The translations under genes and the position numbers were made by a program. 64,000 nucleotides of DNA from Candidatus Krumholzibacteriota bacterium (GTDB lineage: Bacteria; Krumholzibacteriota; Krumholzibacteriia; JAJRXK01). This document shows positions 1 through 7,928 of this stretch, in pieces. Position 1 is the stretch's first letter. Every line of letters begins with the position of its first letter. Location: the NCBI GenBank assembly GCA_029262065.1, contig JAJDAC010000027.1:248001-312000 (forward strand), written 5' to 3'. Under the pieces are notes generated by a model, which was given only the letters and a program-made list of their open reading frames with translations, searched no databases and had not been told where the DNA came from.

Positions 1-2
1 CA

Positions 3-344
3 GCGGGCAACCAAAGCGGTACGTTGGCCTACCCCGCATCGAGCCAGCACACCGTCGCGGTGGCGGCCGCCGATGATGGTGGTGTCTTGGCCTGGTTCTC
101 GGGCTTTGGCGGCGCCGACGTGGCGGCTCCAGGCGTCGGGTTGGTCAGCGCCTTCCCCGGCAACGACTCGGCTATCGGCAGTGGTACCTCGATGGCTTGC
201 GCCGTGGCCACCGGAACCCTGGCATTGCAGGGCGAAGATCTCGACCAAGGGTTGGACGCCTTGTACGCGACCGCTGCGTCGATTCATACCGGCGTGACGT
301 TCGGCCTGGTCGACCCTGTGGCCGCGCTTGCGTACCAACCGTAG
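3..344 (+). CDS. Subtilisin-like serine protease (S8), C-terminal part
   Basis: Only the last 113 residues are inside the window; the gene enters from the left edge. The visible part shows the second half of a subtilase fold: a GNQSG segment, a VAVAAAD strand, the DVAAPG block and the nucleophile block GSGTSMACA, whose Ser is the S8 catalytic serine. It ends soon after, with no cell-wall anchor or extra C-terminal domain. The Asp and His blocks are outside the window, so activity cannot be judged. It converges on the CHAT protease gene with 5 bases between the stop codons. Because a CHAT/subtilase pairing recurs at 19-24 kb, it may be functionally linked to that gene; this is inference. Confidence 0.88.
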   Translation, partial: AGNQSGTLAYPASSQHTVAVAAADDGGVLAWFSGFGGADVAAPGVGLVSAFPGNDSAIGSGTSMACAVATGTLALQGEDLDQGLDALYATAASIHTGVTFGLVDPVAALAYQP

Positions 345-349
345 AGCGT

Positions 350-3076
350 TCAGGCCACTACGATAAACGGTGCCCATGCGAAGGGATGAGGAAACTTCTT
401 CCTCGTCTCTCGCATGGCCACCGTGATCGCGCTGGCCGCGACCCGGTCGGTGGCCCACTGAGCGTAGAAACGATCGGTGAAGAACGAAGCGGGTGCGTCA
501 TCCAATTTCCACAGGCTCAAAACCATTTCGCGCGCGCCGGCTACCATGCCGGCCGTCATCCAGCTGTCCACCTCGGCACCGGCCGCCGGCGTGGCGGCTG
601 AATCACACGTGCCGAAAAAGATCAGTGAGCCGCGAAGATGCTTGCGCTCGAGATGTTCCAGGCCCAACCAACCGTCACGCAATCGCAGGCCCGTGAGAAA
701 CCAATGTCGCTGATTGGACGAACCGTGCGCGGACAGATGCAACACGGCCAGCTCGTCATTCGACTCCAGAAGCAGCGCCCGTTCGTCACTGGCCTCCACC
801 TGCAACCCCATGTCCCCCAGATGACCTTGAACGTTCTTCAACTCCCGGGCTGACGCAGCCGTAGTGCCTCCCAACAGGACAGCTGAACTCGCACGTCGGC
901 GGCCCGTCGATGTACTCAGCGGACCACGCGACACGCAGTGTCGCGGCGTATCCTCGCCAACCAAGGGAAGCGCCTCGAAGGGAATGCGGCAGACTTCGCC
1001 CGTGGGCACAACCCGGACACGGCCACGGGGAAGCTCCAGCGGATCCCACAATGCTTCGCGCACGGTGATCAGGGCTCTCGTCGCCTTGTCGAGGGTACGC
1101 GTCATCAGCAAGGCCCGGCGTTCGCGGGGCGCCGCGGCAATGGCCTCAAACAATATTTGCAACGATGACCACGGTCCCTGCAACACATCAGACGCGCGAT
1201 CCAACGGGACCCAACGCGGGGCGCGACCCGGTTCGACCACGAACGCGCCCCAACCGTCGCTGGTCTGTTCGAAGAACACGGTGGGCATATCGCCCGTCCA
1301 GTCGGTGGTACCCACGGGAAGGCCGGCGCGGCGCGCGATCCGCGTGAGGCCCGATGTAGCTTTGCGCATGCGTTGTTCCAGGTCGGCCGCCTGTTGCCGT
1401 AGGGCATTGGTGCGGTCGCGATTTGGAACGGAGTCAGCCAGCGACAGCTCCTCGCGAATCTGACTCAGCGCGGTTTCAATTTCAGGAACACCGGTCTCGC
1501 GCCGGGCCGCGAGCAGGGAGTCGGTAAGCAGATGTGAACGAAATTTGAGAACGGCCTCGAGCGTGCGTTTTACGGCCGGCGACGATTTATCTCGTAGCTG
1601 CACGGCGAGAACACCCTGGAGCAACGACCGGTTGGCCATGGGCAAATGCTGGCCCGCCAACGATTGCCCAAACCTCTCACGCACCGCTTCGAACTCGGTC
1701 AGGGCGCGTTGGCTCCAGCGCCGGGCCCGATCTGCTTTTCCCGCCTGGGAGTTGGTACGGGCGAGCAACAGCGCGATCTGGGGCCGCTGGTTGATTGCGG
1801 GATACGCGCGGGCATCCCGCCACGCCACTTCGGCCAGACGCCGCGACCACCCCAGGCGACCCTGGTCGAACATTGCACGGGCGCGAAGCAAACGTGCCTG
1901 TGCGCCCAACCCGTGACGGTCGCTACGATCCAGTTGACGCTGCGCTCGCCGCAGAATTCTCTGGGCTTCCGCCGGCCGCGCGCGCGACAGATGAAGCTCC
2001 GCCAGCGAGACGTCGATCCGATGCAGTGCCCATCGGTTGCCGTGCTCGGTAAAATGGGCCCGCGTCTCGCTCAACTCGGTGTGGGCGTCGATCAGTCGTC
2101 CGGCATCGACCAACAGTCGCCCACGCTGGTGCGCAGCCAGGGCCGCCGAATGCACCAGGCCCAGCGCACGGTAGGTGTCTCGCGCCGCGGTCGCCGATTC
2201 CAATGCCGCTTCGTTCTCCCCTACACTGGCCAGCAGTTGCGCCAATTCGCGCTCGATCGCCGCTACCGTGCTCTTGTCACCCAACTGCGCCAACTGGTTG
2301 CGAAGCTCCTGGAAGGTATGGAGGGCCTGCTCCCAGGATCCACGTAGAAGCAGCACCGCGGCCAACCCGAACTGCACCTGGAGTACGGCCGACTGAAAAC
2401 CCCGGCCTTCGATCACCGCCAACGATTCGGTGAACTCTGCCTGCGCCGAGTCCGCTCTCCCCAGCCGCAGGTACACCTGTCCCAGGTTGGCCTGGGCCAG
2501 TGCCGCGTCGAGTCTGAGATTCAGTTTCTGGAATCGTTTTGCTGCCTTGCCGTAGGCGCGGGCGGCTTCGTCGAAGCGCCCGGTCAAGTACATTGCGTTG
2601 GCGACATTCACGTCCAACCGCACCCGCGTGGAATGATCCGAGCGGGCGATTCCATCGCGAGCGACAGGAATCAACTCTCGCATACGCCGATAGTCACCGC
2701 AGTGAGCAAGCGATCCTATCCAACCCACGGCGGTACGCGTGCGCTCCTCGGCGCTGTCCTCACGATCAAACAGTTGCCACGCGCGCTCGTAGCGCTTGGC
2801 CGATTCAGAGGCTCGGCCCAGGGACAGCAAGGTGTGCCCATGTAGCCGGGTCAGCCGGGCTACTTCAATAGCGTCGAGATTCTCGGTGGATTCGAGCAAC
2901 CTCTCCACGGCATCCAGGCCGATGGTCGGCGCAATCCGCGCAACGCGAAGGATGGACGTGTAGAAGTGGTCCATGGGCGAGCTGCTGTCGGGCAGCGGCT
3001 TCGCCCATCTATGGAGCAGGTCGGCTCCGGGACGAAGCCTAAGCAGGCGGCGGATCTGCCTCAGATGGTCCGTCAC
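350..3076 (-). CDS. TPR-CHAT caspase-like protease (cluster 1)
   Basis: A 908-residue protein with tetratricopeptide-type helical repeats over roughly residues 40-520, a coiled linker, and a C-terminal CHAT (caspase HetF associated with TPRs) domain. The Cys-His dyad is visible: His784 in LHLSAHGS and Cys824 in FFGTCDSA (numbering from the chosen start). CHAT domains are clan CD cysteine peptidases, often effectors or signalling proteases. No signal peptide, so probably cytoplasmic. The GTG at 3076 is chosen because GGAGG lies 9 bases upstream; an in-frame ATG at 2974 lacks a good ribosome site. It overlaps the end of the zinc-finger gene by 38 bases and is the last gene of a sigma/zinc-finger/CHAT operon. 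The target is unknown. Confidence 0.85.
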   Translation of the reverse strand: MTDHLRQIRRLLRLRPGADLLHRWAKPLPDSSSPMDHFYTSILRVARIAPTIGLDAVERLLESTENLDAIEVARLTRLHGHTLLSLGRASESAKRYERAWQLFDREDSAEERTRTAVGWIGSLAHCGDYRRMRELIPVARDGIARSDHSTRVRLDVNVANAMYLTGRFDEAARAYGKAAKRFQKLNLRLDAALAQANLGQVYLRLGRADSAQAEFTESLAVIEGRGFQSAVLQVQFGLAAVLLLRGSWEQALHTFQELRNQLAQLGDKSTVAAIERELAQLLASVGENEAALESATAARDTYRALGLVHSAALAAHQRGRLLVDAGRLIDAHTELSETRAHFTEHGNRWALHRIDVSLAELHLSRARPAEAQRILRRAQRQLDRSDRHGLGAQARLLRARAMFDQGRLGWSRRLAEVAWRDARAYPAINQRPQIALLLARTNSQAGKADRARRWSQRALTEFEAVRERFGQSLAGQHLPMANRSLLQGVLAVQLRDKSSPAVKRTLEAVLKFRSHLLTDSLLAARRETGVPEIETALSQIREELSLADSVPNRDRTNALRQQAADLEQRMRKATSGLTRIARRAGLPVGTTDWTGDMPTVFFEQTSDGWGAFVVEPGRAPRWVPLDRASDVLQGPWSSLQILFEAIAAAPRERRALLMTRTLDKATRALITVREALWDPLELPRGRVRVVPTGEVCRIPFEALPLVGEDTPRHCVSRGPLSTSTGRRRASSAVLLGGTTAASARELKNVQGHLGDMGLQVEASDERALLLESNDELAVLHLSAHGSSNQRHWFLTGLRLRDGWLGLEHLERKHLRGSLIFFGTCDSAATPAAGAEVDSWMTAGMVAGAREMVLSLWKLDDAPASFFTDRFYAQWATDRVAASAITVAMRETRKKFPHPFAWAPFIVVA

Positions 3077-3665
3077 CGAGTGGATCCTCCAGAACCAGAC
3101 TCTTGCCCGAGGGAAGGTGGATTTCCAGGGTCCATCCCGCGCCAACGACCTGACGGATCACGAACTCTTCGCCGTCACGCGCCGTGGCCAGTTCCAGGAC
3201 GTGGTCGCCGAGCAGCAAAACCAGATTGATCGTAGGATCCGGCGCATCGGTGGTCAGCCAGATGGAGCCCTCGAACGTCCACATTACGTCTGCGGTAGGG
3301 GGCGACACCCGGATGCTGACCTCGGCCTCGGGATCGGACAGGTTGAGCATACGGGGCCCGGACTCGATCGCAAAGTCCACACCTCGAATGTCCTTGGGCC
3401 GCCAGGCGACACGCCTCTTACCCATTGGAAGAGGCGGAACCCGTGAAGGCTGTCTCTGAACGAGGTCGGAAGGAATTCGCTGCACCACACCCGGTAGCGG
3501 AACGCTGACACATTCACGCAAGGCCCGAAGCAGTTCGACCTCTTCGGTGCAAGATGCACAGGAAACCAGATGGTTTGTCAGCGGCTCGGACGCGCCACTG
3601 GTCAGCCATTGTGACCATTGTTCCACCGATGGATGGTCCGACGATTTACGATTGTTCAAAACCAT
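3039..3665 (-). CDS. Zinc-finger anti-sigma-like protein
   Basis: A 208-residue protein. Its N-terminal part has the H-x3-C-x2-C signature of zinc-binding anti-sigma domains (NHLVSCASC, about residues 33-41). The rest is mainly beta-strand with no obvious membrane segment, so if it is an anti-sigma factor it would be a soluble one. The start ATG overlaps the sigma stop codon (TAATG), which implies translational coupling and roughly equal synthesis. Its 3' end overlaps the CHAT gene. The likely role is binding and restraining the preceding ECF sigma; the C-terminal beta-rich region may sense a ligand or contact the CHAT protein. The motif and operon position support the call; the partner is inferred. 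Confidence 0.75.
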   Translation of the reverse strand: MVLNNRKSSDHPSVEQWSQWLTSGASEPLTNHLVSCASCTEEVELLRALRECVSVPLPGVVQRIPSDLVQRQPSRVPPLPMGKRRVAWRPKDIRGVDFAIESGPRMLNLSDPEAEVSIRVSPPTADVMWTFEGSIWLTTDAPDPTINLVLLLGDHVLELATARDGEEFVIRQVVGAGWTLEIHLPSGKSLVLEDPLGDGPSEADPPPA

Positions 3666-4198
3666 TAGTCGAGCTCCTTCATCACTGCCTTCAGGCTCTG
3701 CAAGCAACGCGCGCGTGCGGAGCCAATACTGCCGATCGCCAACCCCAACCGTTTCGAGACTTCTTTGTACGAAGCCGAACCCTCCTCCAGAAACAACATT
3801 CCCAGTAGCGCTTGGCATTCTGGCTTGAGCCTATCCAAGGCTCGTCGTGCTAGCGCCTGCCGTTCCAAGGCTTCCAGTTTTTCGTCGGGCAAAGCCCGCT
3901 CGTCGACCAGGTCCGCCGCCGATTCGTTCAGCAGTACACCCTGTTTCGTCGCCAATCGATAGGACAGCCGGCGAGTCGTCACCACCAGCCATCTGGACAT
4001 CGCTCCCGGGTCCGCGATACGACCGATCGAGCGATGCAACTCCAGAAATGTCTCTTGCAGGGCGTCAGTGGCCAGGTCGTAGTCGAGGCCCACGTCCAGA
4101 GCCGCTGAAAGAACCAGGCCGCTGTACCGATCCACCATCTCTTTCCACGCCGCTTCATTGCCCGATAGGCAAAGCTTCACAAGGGTGTAGATGTCCAT
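3665..4198 (-). CDS. ECF-type RNA polymerase sigma factor
   Basis: About 177 residues, the usual ECF size. Region 2 is visible around DLATDALQETFLELHRS and the region 4 helix-turn-helix around YKEVSKRLGLAIGSIGSAR. It should direct RNA polymerase to a small regulon, probably including this operon. The ATG at 4198 is preferred (GGTGG 7 bases upstream); an ATG at 4204 is possible, while the longer reading frame upstream is low-complexity and lacks family similarity. Its stop overlaps the start of the zinc-finger gene. The roughly 650-base leader upstream holds a strong hairpin that may regulate the operon. It is divergent from the cytochrome c gene. Confidence 0.85.
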   Translation of the reverse strand: MDIYTLVKLCLSGNEAAWKEMVDRYSGLVLSAALDVGLDYDLATDALQETFLELHRSIGRIADPGAMSRWLVVTTRRLSYRLATKQGVLLNESAADLVDERALPDEKLEALERQALARRALDRLKPECQALLGMLFLEEGSASYKEVSKRLGLAIGSIGSARARCLQSLKAVMKELD

Positions 4199-4318
4199 CG
4201 ACATGCCACCCTTGCTTCCAGCCACGGGAACTCGGGACGAGTGAGCCCGCACAAGAACCTGAGCCCAACGGGAGTCGAGGGCTTCGGCGGCCTGGAACCG
4301 CCGAGAAGGAGCTTTAAA

Positions 4319-4369
4319 AGGAGGCGAAAGCCAGCGCGGGCTCCCATCCGCACACGGCTCTCGCCTCCT
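4319..4369 (-). promoter_or_regulatory. Large leader hairpin upstream of the sigma operon
   Basis: AGGAGGCGA at 4319-4327 is perfectly inverted at 4361-4369, and after one mismatch the stem continues with AGCC/GGCT and an inner GCGG/CCGC helix. Read on the minus strand, the stem is followed at once by TTTT, giving a weak intrinsic-terminator look 120 bases before the sigma start codon. A second strong stem (CGGCGG/CCGCCG) lies between it and the gene, at about 4284-4304. It could be an attenuator or a structured 5' leader; no promoter could be placed with confidence. Confidence 0.4.
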
Positions 4370-4600
4370 GAGGCAGGCACACATCTATCAACCCTTGGAG
4401 GGCGAGCAATGCGACCCGGCTGCGCTCTCAGCGGCCGCTTTTTGGGCACAGCATAGTTAGGAGGGTGACCCGGCGGTGTTTGATGCAACTAAACTCACTT
4501 TTCTTGGTTCTCGGCGACCAGGGCACGACAGGCAGGGGGGACAATCCATCAGGCGCTGGGGGGTTTGGCGCATCGCGAGAACGAGCCAGAATCCAGAAAA

Positions 4601-4799
4601 TTTCTGTAAGTTATTATTTTACAATTATTTATGGACCGAGTACAAGCCGACTGCAAAGCGGCACGGGGCCTGCGTGGCAAGTATCCATTGGACAATGGGT
4701 TGCACCGGGTCATCACGTCGTAGGTGACAACGGTACGGTCGTCCCGGGTCTTCCCAACGTCACGTCAAGAGGGCCCCTCACTGCGAGGGGTCCTTTTTT
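4601..4799 (+). ncRNA. Candidate small RNA ending at an intrinsic terminator
   Basis: The gap 4199-4855 has no plausible protein gene. An unusually AT-rich block (about 4601-4633) in otherwise GC-rich DNA looks like a promoter region, though no clean -35/-10 pair can be assigned. It is followed by about 160 bases with local stems: CCATT-GGAC-AATGG near 4684-4697, GTCATC/GGTGAC near 4710-4729 enclosed by CCGGG/CCCGG, and a final terminator hairpin at 4771-4799. The transcript would end 57 bases before the cytochrome c start and so be separate from it. I do not recognise 6S, SRP, tmRNA or RNase P signatures. The 5' end is a guess. Confidence 0.4.
4771..4799 (+). terminator. Rho-independent terminator
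   Basis: Stem GGGCCCCTC (4771-4779), loop ACTGC, and GAGGGGTCC (4785-4793, one G-T pair), followed by six T (4794-4799). It has the right polarity for a plus-strand transcript and no T tract on the other strand. No protein gene precedes it on this strand, which is the main reason for proposing a small RNA here. Confidence 0.85.
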
Positions 4800-4855
4800 C
4801 GTTAGACTGTCGCCGAACCAGCAGACGACGGGGCCCGGGATAAAGTGAGATCAGC

Positions 4856-5248
4856 GTGAGCGGTGTGGTGCGGTGGGTGAGCTTGGGTGCTCTTGTCGTC
4901 TTCATCGCACTGGCGGTGGCGTCCGTTGTCGGTCGAAACAACTCAAGCCGCAAGCGCGAGATCGATCGCGAGCACCCTACTTATAGACTGTACACCGGAC
5001 TCGGTTGCATTCGATGTCATGGACCCTCCATGAACGGAACCCATCGTGGTCCGGCATTGGAATCACTCGACAAACATTGGACCGAGTCAGCGTTGGCCGC
5101 GTTCATACTCGCGCCCGACTCACTCGCGTCACTGCGTCCGCGGTTGCGTGAACTTACCGATCGCTTCCCCGACAATCCCATGCCTTCGTATCCCATCCCA
5201 GACGACCACAGAATCCTGCTTGCGCGCTTTCTGCTGGAGTTGCGCTAG
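4856..5248 (+). CDS. Membrane-anchored small c-type cytochrome
   Basis: A 130-residue protein with one N-terminal membrane segment (about residues 7-25) acting as uncleaved anchor or signal, then a single heme c site CIRCH (C-x2-C-H) near residue 51. A Met in NPMPSYPIP near residue 107 is the likely distal axial ligand. The heme domain would sit in the periplasm and shuttle electrons. The GTG start at 4856 directly precedes the membrane segment; its ribosome site is weak. No oxidase or other electron-transfer gene is adjacent, so the partner is unknown. It stands alone between the terminator at 4799 and the mltF promoter region. Confidence 0.8.
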   Translation: MSGVVRWVSLGALVVFIALAVASVVGRNNSSRKREIDREHPTYRLYTGLGCIRCHGPSMNGTHRGPALESLDKHWTESALAAFILAPDSLASLRPRLRELTDRFPDNPMPSYPIPDDHRILLARFLLELR

Positions 5249-5444
5249 CGGTAACAAGCGGCGGCAGCCGGGCCGCACCCAATGTGAATTTTTAATCCGT
5301 ACACGGTTGACGGACCCAGGTCCCAACTCATGGGCAGACTGCCAACGGCCCGAAACCGCGATATAGCAACCGTTTCAAGACCAACAGAACAATTTCTTAC
5401 CACGCTCGAGAGAGCCCGGGTTCGCGGACAACGAAAAAAGTGCT

Positions 5445-5475
5445 TTGCTTGAGCGGCGCCGACTCTTGGTATAAT
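5445..5475 (+). promoter_or_regulatory. Probable promoter of the mltF-like gene
   Basis: A perfect TATAAT at 5470-5475 is preceded by TTGCTT at 5445-5450 (19-base spacing) or TTGAGC at 5449-5454 (15-base spacing). It lies about 120 bases before the mltF start, in the 345-base gap 5249-5593. Nothing else is recognised in that gap, so this is the natural sigma-70-type promoter for the next gene. Confidence 0.5.
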
Positions 5476-5593
5476 CAACGGGTACCCGAATTCTGCCTCC
5501 CCGTCTGGTGTCTCAATCTGGACCTTCGGGGCGGGCTCTTCGGGTTCCCAAAAAAGAGCGCGATTCACGGGGACGAGTCGCGACACCGATACC

Positions 5594-7159
5594 ATGCGAA
5601 ACCAACACGTAAACTCATCGAAGCATCGCACCGGTATACCAGGTTGGAACGCCGTGGCTGTTGTTTGCGCGTCGCTCCTTCTGGTTGCCTGTGGACAGCG
5701 GGAACTTCCCGAAGTTTCCAATGTTCCCGTGCGGCCGCTGGAGAAAGAGTCGGTGCTCGTTGACGCACCGCTCGTACAGCGAGATCTCAACGACATCAAG
5801 AAAGACAAGACACTGCGCGTACTGCTTCGGCACAGCAGTAGCAGCTACCATGTCTTGCGCGGGCAGGAATACGGTTTCGAGTACGAGCTTGTGCGCCGCT
5901 TCGCCCGAGCCCACGACCTGCAGCTTCAAGTAGTGATGCCGCGGGATCACTACAGTTTGTTTACGGTTCTCAATCGCGGCGACGTGGACCTGATTGCCGC
6001 GCCGTTGCTCGAGCGGGAAGCTTCGTTCGCCAACGTCATGTACACGGCTCCCTACAACTCGACCCACCTTGAGCTGGTCATGCACAGCGACAAGGCCACG
6101 TCGGTGGCTACGGCCGAAGATCTGGCCGGAGTGGCGGTGGCCACGCGCCGATGGTCGAACGAAGAATACGCGCTGCTGGAACTGCAGAAACAGGGCATTG
6201 ACGTGCGTATGGTGTATCTGAGCCCGCAAATGCCGGGGGAGGAGCTCATGCGTCTGGTGGCCAACGGCACGTACGACGCAGCGTTGGTGCCGGGCAACAT
6301 CGTCGCGGCGGCCCAGACGTATCTGCCAGAGCTGGAATCGGTATTGCCCGTGGGCGGCGAACGCGATGTCCGATGGGCGGTTCGGCAGAACAGTTCCGAA
6401 CTGGCCGCGGCCCTCAACGAATTCCTGTCGAGTCATCTGGCCGAGAATCGGCGCGGCGAATTCGTTTCGTCACGCTTCCACCGCGTGCTGCAATCGAAGT
6501 ACTTCGCCGATTCAAACCTCATTCGGGGTCGCGAAGACCACCCCTTCCGGCCCGGACGTACCGGACGTGTCTCGCCATATGACGAACTGTTCCAGACCGT
6601 GGGCTCGAAGTACGACATCGACTGGCGCCTTCTGGCCAGCATGGCCTATCAGGAAAGTCGGTTCGACCCCAGTTCGAAATCGTTCGCGGGTGCCGTGGGC
6701 TTGCTGCAGGTGATGCCCAGGACCGCGGGTCTACCGGAAGACGAATTGTACGACGCCGATGTGAATGTAGAAGTGGCCGGGCGACACTTCAAATCGCTGT
6801 GGAACAACTACCACTTCCTGGACGACAAAATGCGCCTGGCATTCTCGCTGGCCGCCTACAACGCGGGCCAGGGGCATCTGGACGACGCCCGCATGCTCGC
6901 GATCATGCGCGGCGAGGATCCCAACCAGTGGCCGTCGGTGCGTAAGAGCCTGCTGTTGTTGCTCGAGCCCGAGCAGTATCGACGCGTGCGCTACGGGTAC
7001 GTGCGAGGCACGGAGACCACGAAATACGTCGACGACATCATGCGTCGCTACGAAATCTTCCAGAACCTGTTGGCCGCGACCAGACCAGGCCCGGAACCCG
7101 AGCCAATACACCTGACGCAGTCGAATCAGAGCATCGAAACCACCACGATGCTCGACTGA
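5594..7159 (+). CDS. mltF: Membrane-bound lytic transglycosylase F-like lipoprotein
   Basis: A 521-residue two-domain protein matching MltF architecture. A lipoprotein signal ends in LLLVACG (Cys33 would be lipidated). Then comes a periplasmic-binding-type (SBP family 3) sensor domain, roughly residues 65-300, and a C-terminal SLT lysozyme-like domain, roughly 335-470. The catalytic glutamate is Glu354 in MAYQESRFDP, and the GAVGLLQVMP and AYNAGQGH motifs of family 1 transglycosylases are present. It cleaves peptidoglycan glycan strands with 1,6-anhydro product formation, with activity usually controlled by the sensor domain binding muropeptides. It is monocistronic with its own promoter and converges on the Yip1-like gene. 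The C-terminal tail beyond the SLT fold is short and polar. Confidence 0.92.
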   Translation: MRNQHVNSSKHRTGIPGWNAVAVVCASLLLVACGQRELPEVSNVPVRPLEKESVLVDAPLVQRDLNDIKKDKTLRVLLRHSSSSYHVLRGQEYGFEYELVRRFARAHDLQLQVVMPRDHYSLFTVLNRGDVDLIAAPLLEREASFANVMYTAPYNSTHLELVMHSDKATSVATAEDLAGVAVATRRWSNEEYALLELQKQGIDVRMVYLSPQMPGEELMRLVANGTYDAALVPGNIVAAAQTYLPELESVLPVGGERDVRWAVRQNSSELAAALNEFLSSHLAENRRGEFVSSRFHRVLQSKYFADSNLIRGREDHPFRPGRTGRVSPYDELFQTVGSKYDIDWRLLASMAYQESRFDPSSKSFAGAVGLLQVMPRTAGLPEDELYDADVNVEVAGRHFKSLWNNYHFLDDKMRLAFSLAAYNAGQGHLDDARMLAIMRGEDPNQWPSVRKSLLLLLEPEQYRRVRYGYVRGTETTKYVDDIMRRYEIFQNLLAATRPGPEPEPIHLTQSNQSIETTTMLD

Positions 7160-7208
7160 TCCAACCAGGATCGTCAAGAGAACACCGCCGCTACATCCCA
7201 GCCACGCC

Positions 7209-7760
7209 CTAGAGCGCCCAGAGCGCGAACAGGGAAACTACCGCCGCGAACAGCATCAGGTGGACCAGCGCCATCAGCACGGCCGGAAGAATGACGGCCA
7301 GCACGGCCCGCTCGGTGGAGATTCCGTATAGCTTCGACAACACCGGAACCGAGAGCGCGGCAAACCACAGTGTGCCCAACACGCCCACTATGGGAATGAT
7401 GTGGGCCGACTTCACCAGCGATCCCACACCCAGTACCTTCACCAGCTCCAGGTAGTCGCCACGGCCACCAAGCATGGTGGCCAGCGCGTGCAGGATGACC
7501 ACGACTACCAGATGGGAGACCACCGACAGCATGGCTGACGCGACGATGCCCCACAGGCCTCCAAAGAGCCCCGAGGCCGCCCCCGCCAACGCTACTACCG
7601 CCATACCCGCCCAAAGCTCCACGCGGGGGCTACGCGCCTCCTCAATGGCCGAAGAGTCGAACTGGGCCAGACGCACCGAGAGGCTCAGAACGTCCCCCAG
7701 ACCGAGATTCGCCGACGGATCAACGGGCTGGGAAACGTGGGGAGTTACTTCGCCGGACAT
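7209..7760 (-). CDS. Yip1-domain multi-pass membrane protein
   Basis: A 183-residue protein. The N-terminal 45 residues are soluble; the rest forms about four or five hydrophobic helices with a Pro-rich turn (SAHIIPIVGVLG) between helices, as in bacterial Yip1-domain proteins. Function in bacteria is unknown. The ATG at 7760 follows a near-consensus ribosome site (CAGGAGG, 5 bases away). It stands alone: convergent with mltF and divergent from the radical SAM gene, with a 168-base shared upstream region in which no clear promoter was resolved. Family assignment is by overall pattern rather than by a catalytic motif. Confidence 0.6.
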   Translation of the reverse strand: MSGEVTPHVSQPVDPSANLGLGDVLSLSVRLAQFDSSAIEEARSPRVELWAGMAVVALAGAASGLFGGLWGIVASAMLSVVSHLVVVVILHALATMLGGRGDYLELVKVLGVGSLVKSAHIIPIVGVLGTLWFAALSVPVLSKLYGISTERAVLAVILPAVLMALVHLMLFAAVVSLFALWAL

Positions 7761-7928
7761 TTGGACCTCCTGTTGGACGTTTAAACCGGGCTCTCCGTCA
7801 TACGCTACTCACGCACCCGAACGACCGAAAGAGCCCCGCCTGGACTCCCGTGTTATCCTTTCGTAGCTTTTCCAGCTCCCGCCCGAATCCAAGTCCGACT
7901 GAACCTCCCTTCGCCAAACGATCGAAGC

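Noticed and set aside
4319-4369. Resemblance of the minus-strand hairpin to group II intron domain V (GAGCCGTGTGCGG segment).
   Set aside because: The 3' half lacks the conserved CGGTTC end and there is no GAAA loop; no intron-encoded protein is nearby.
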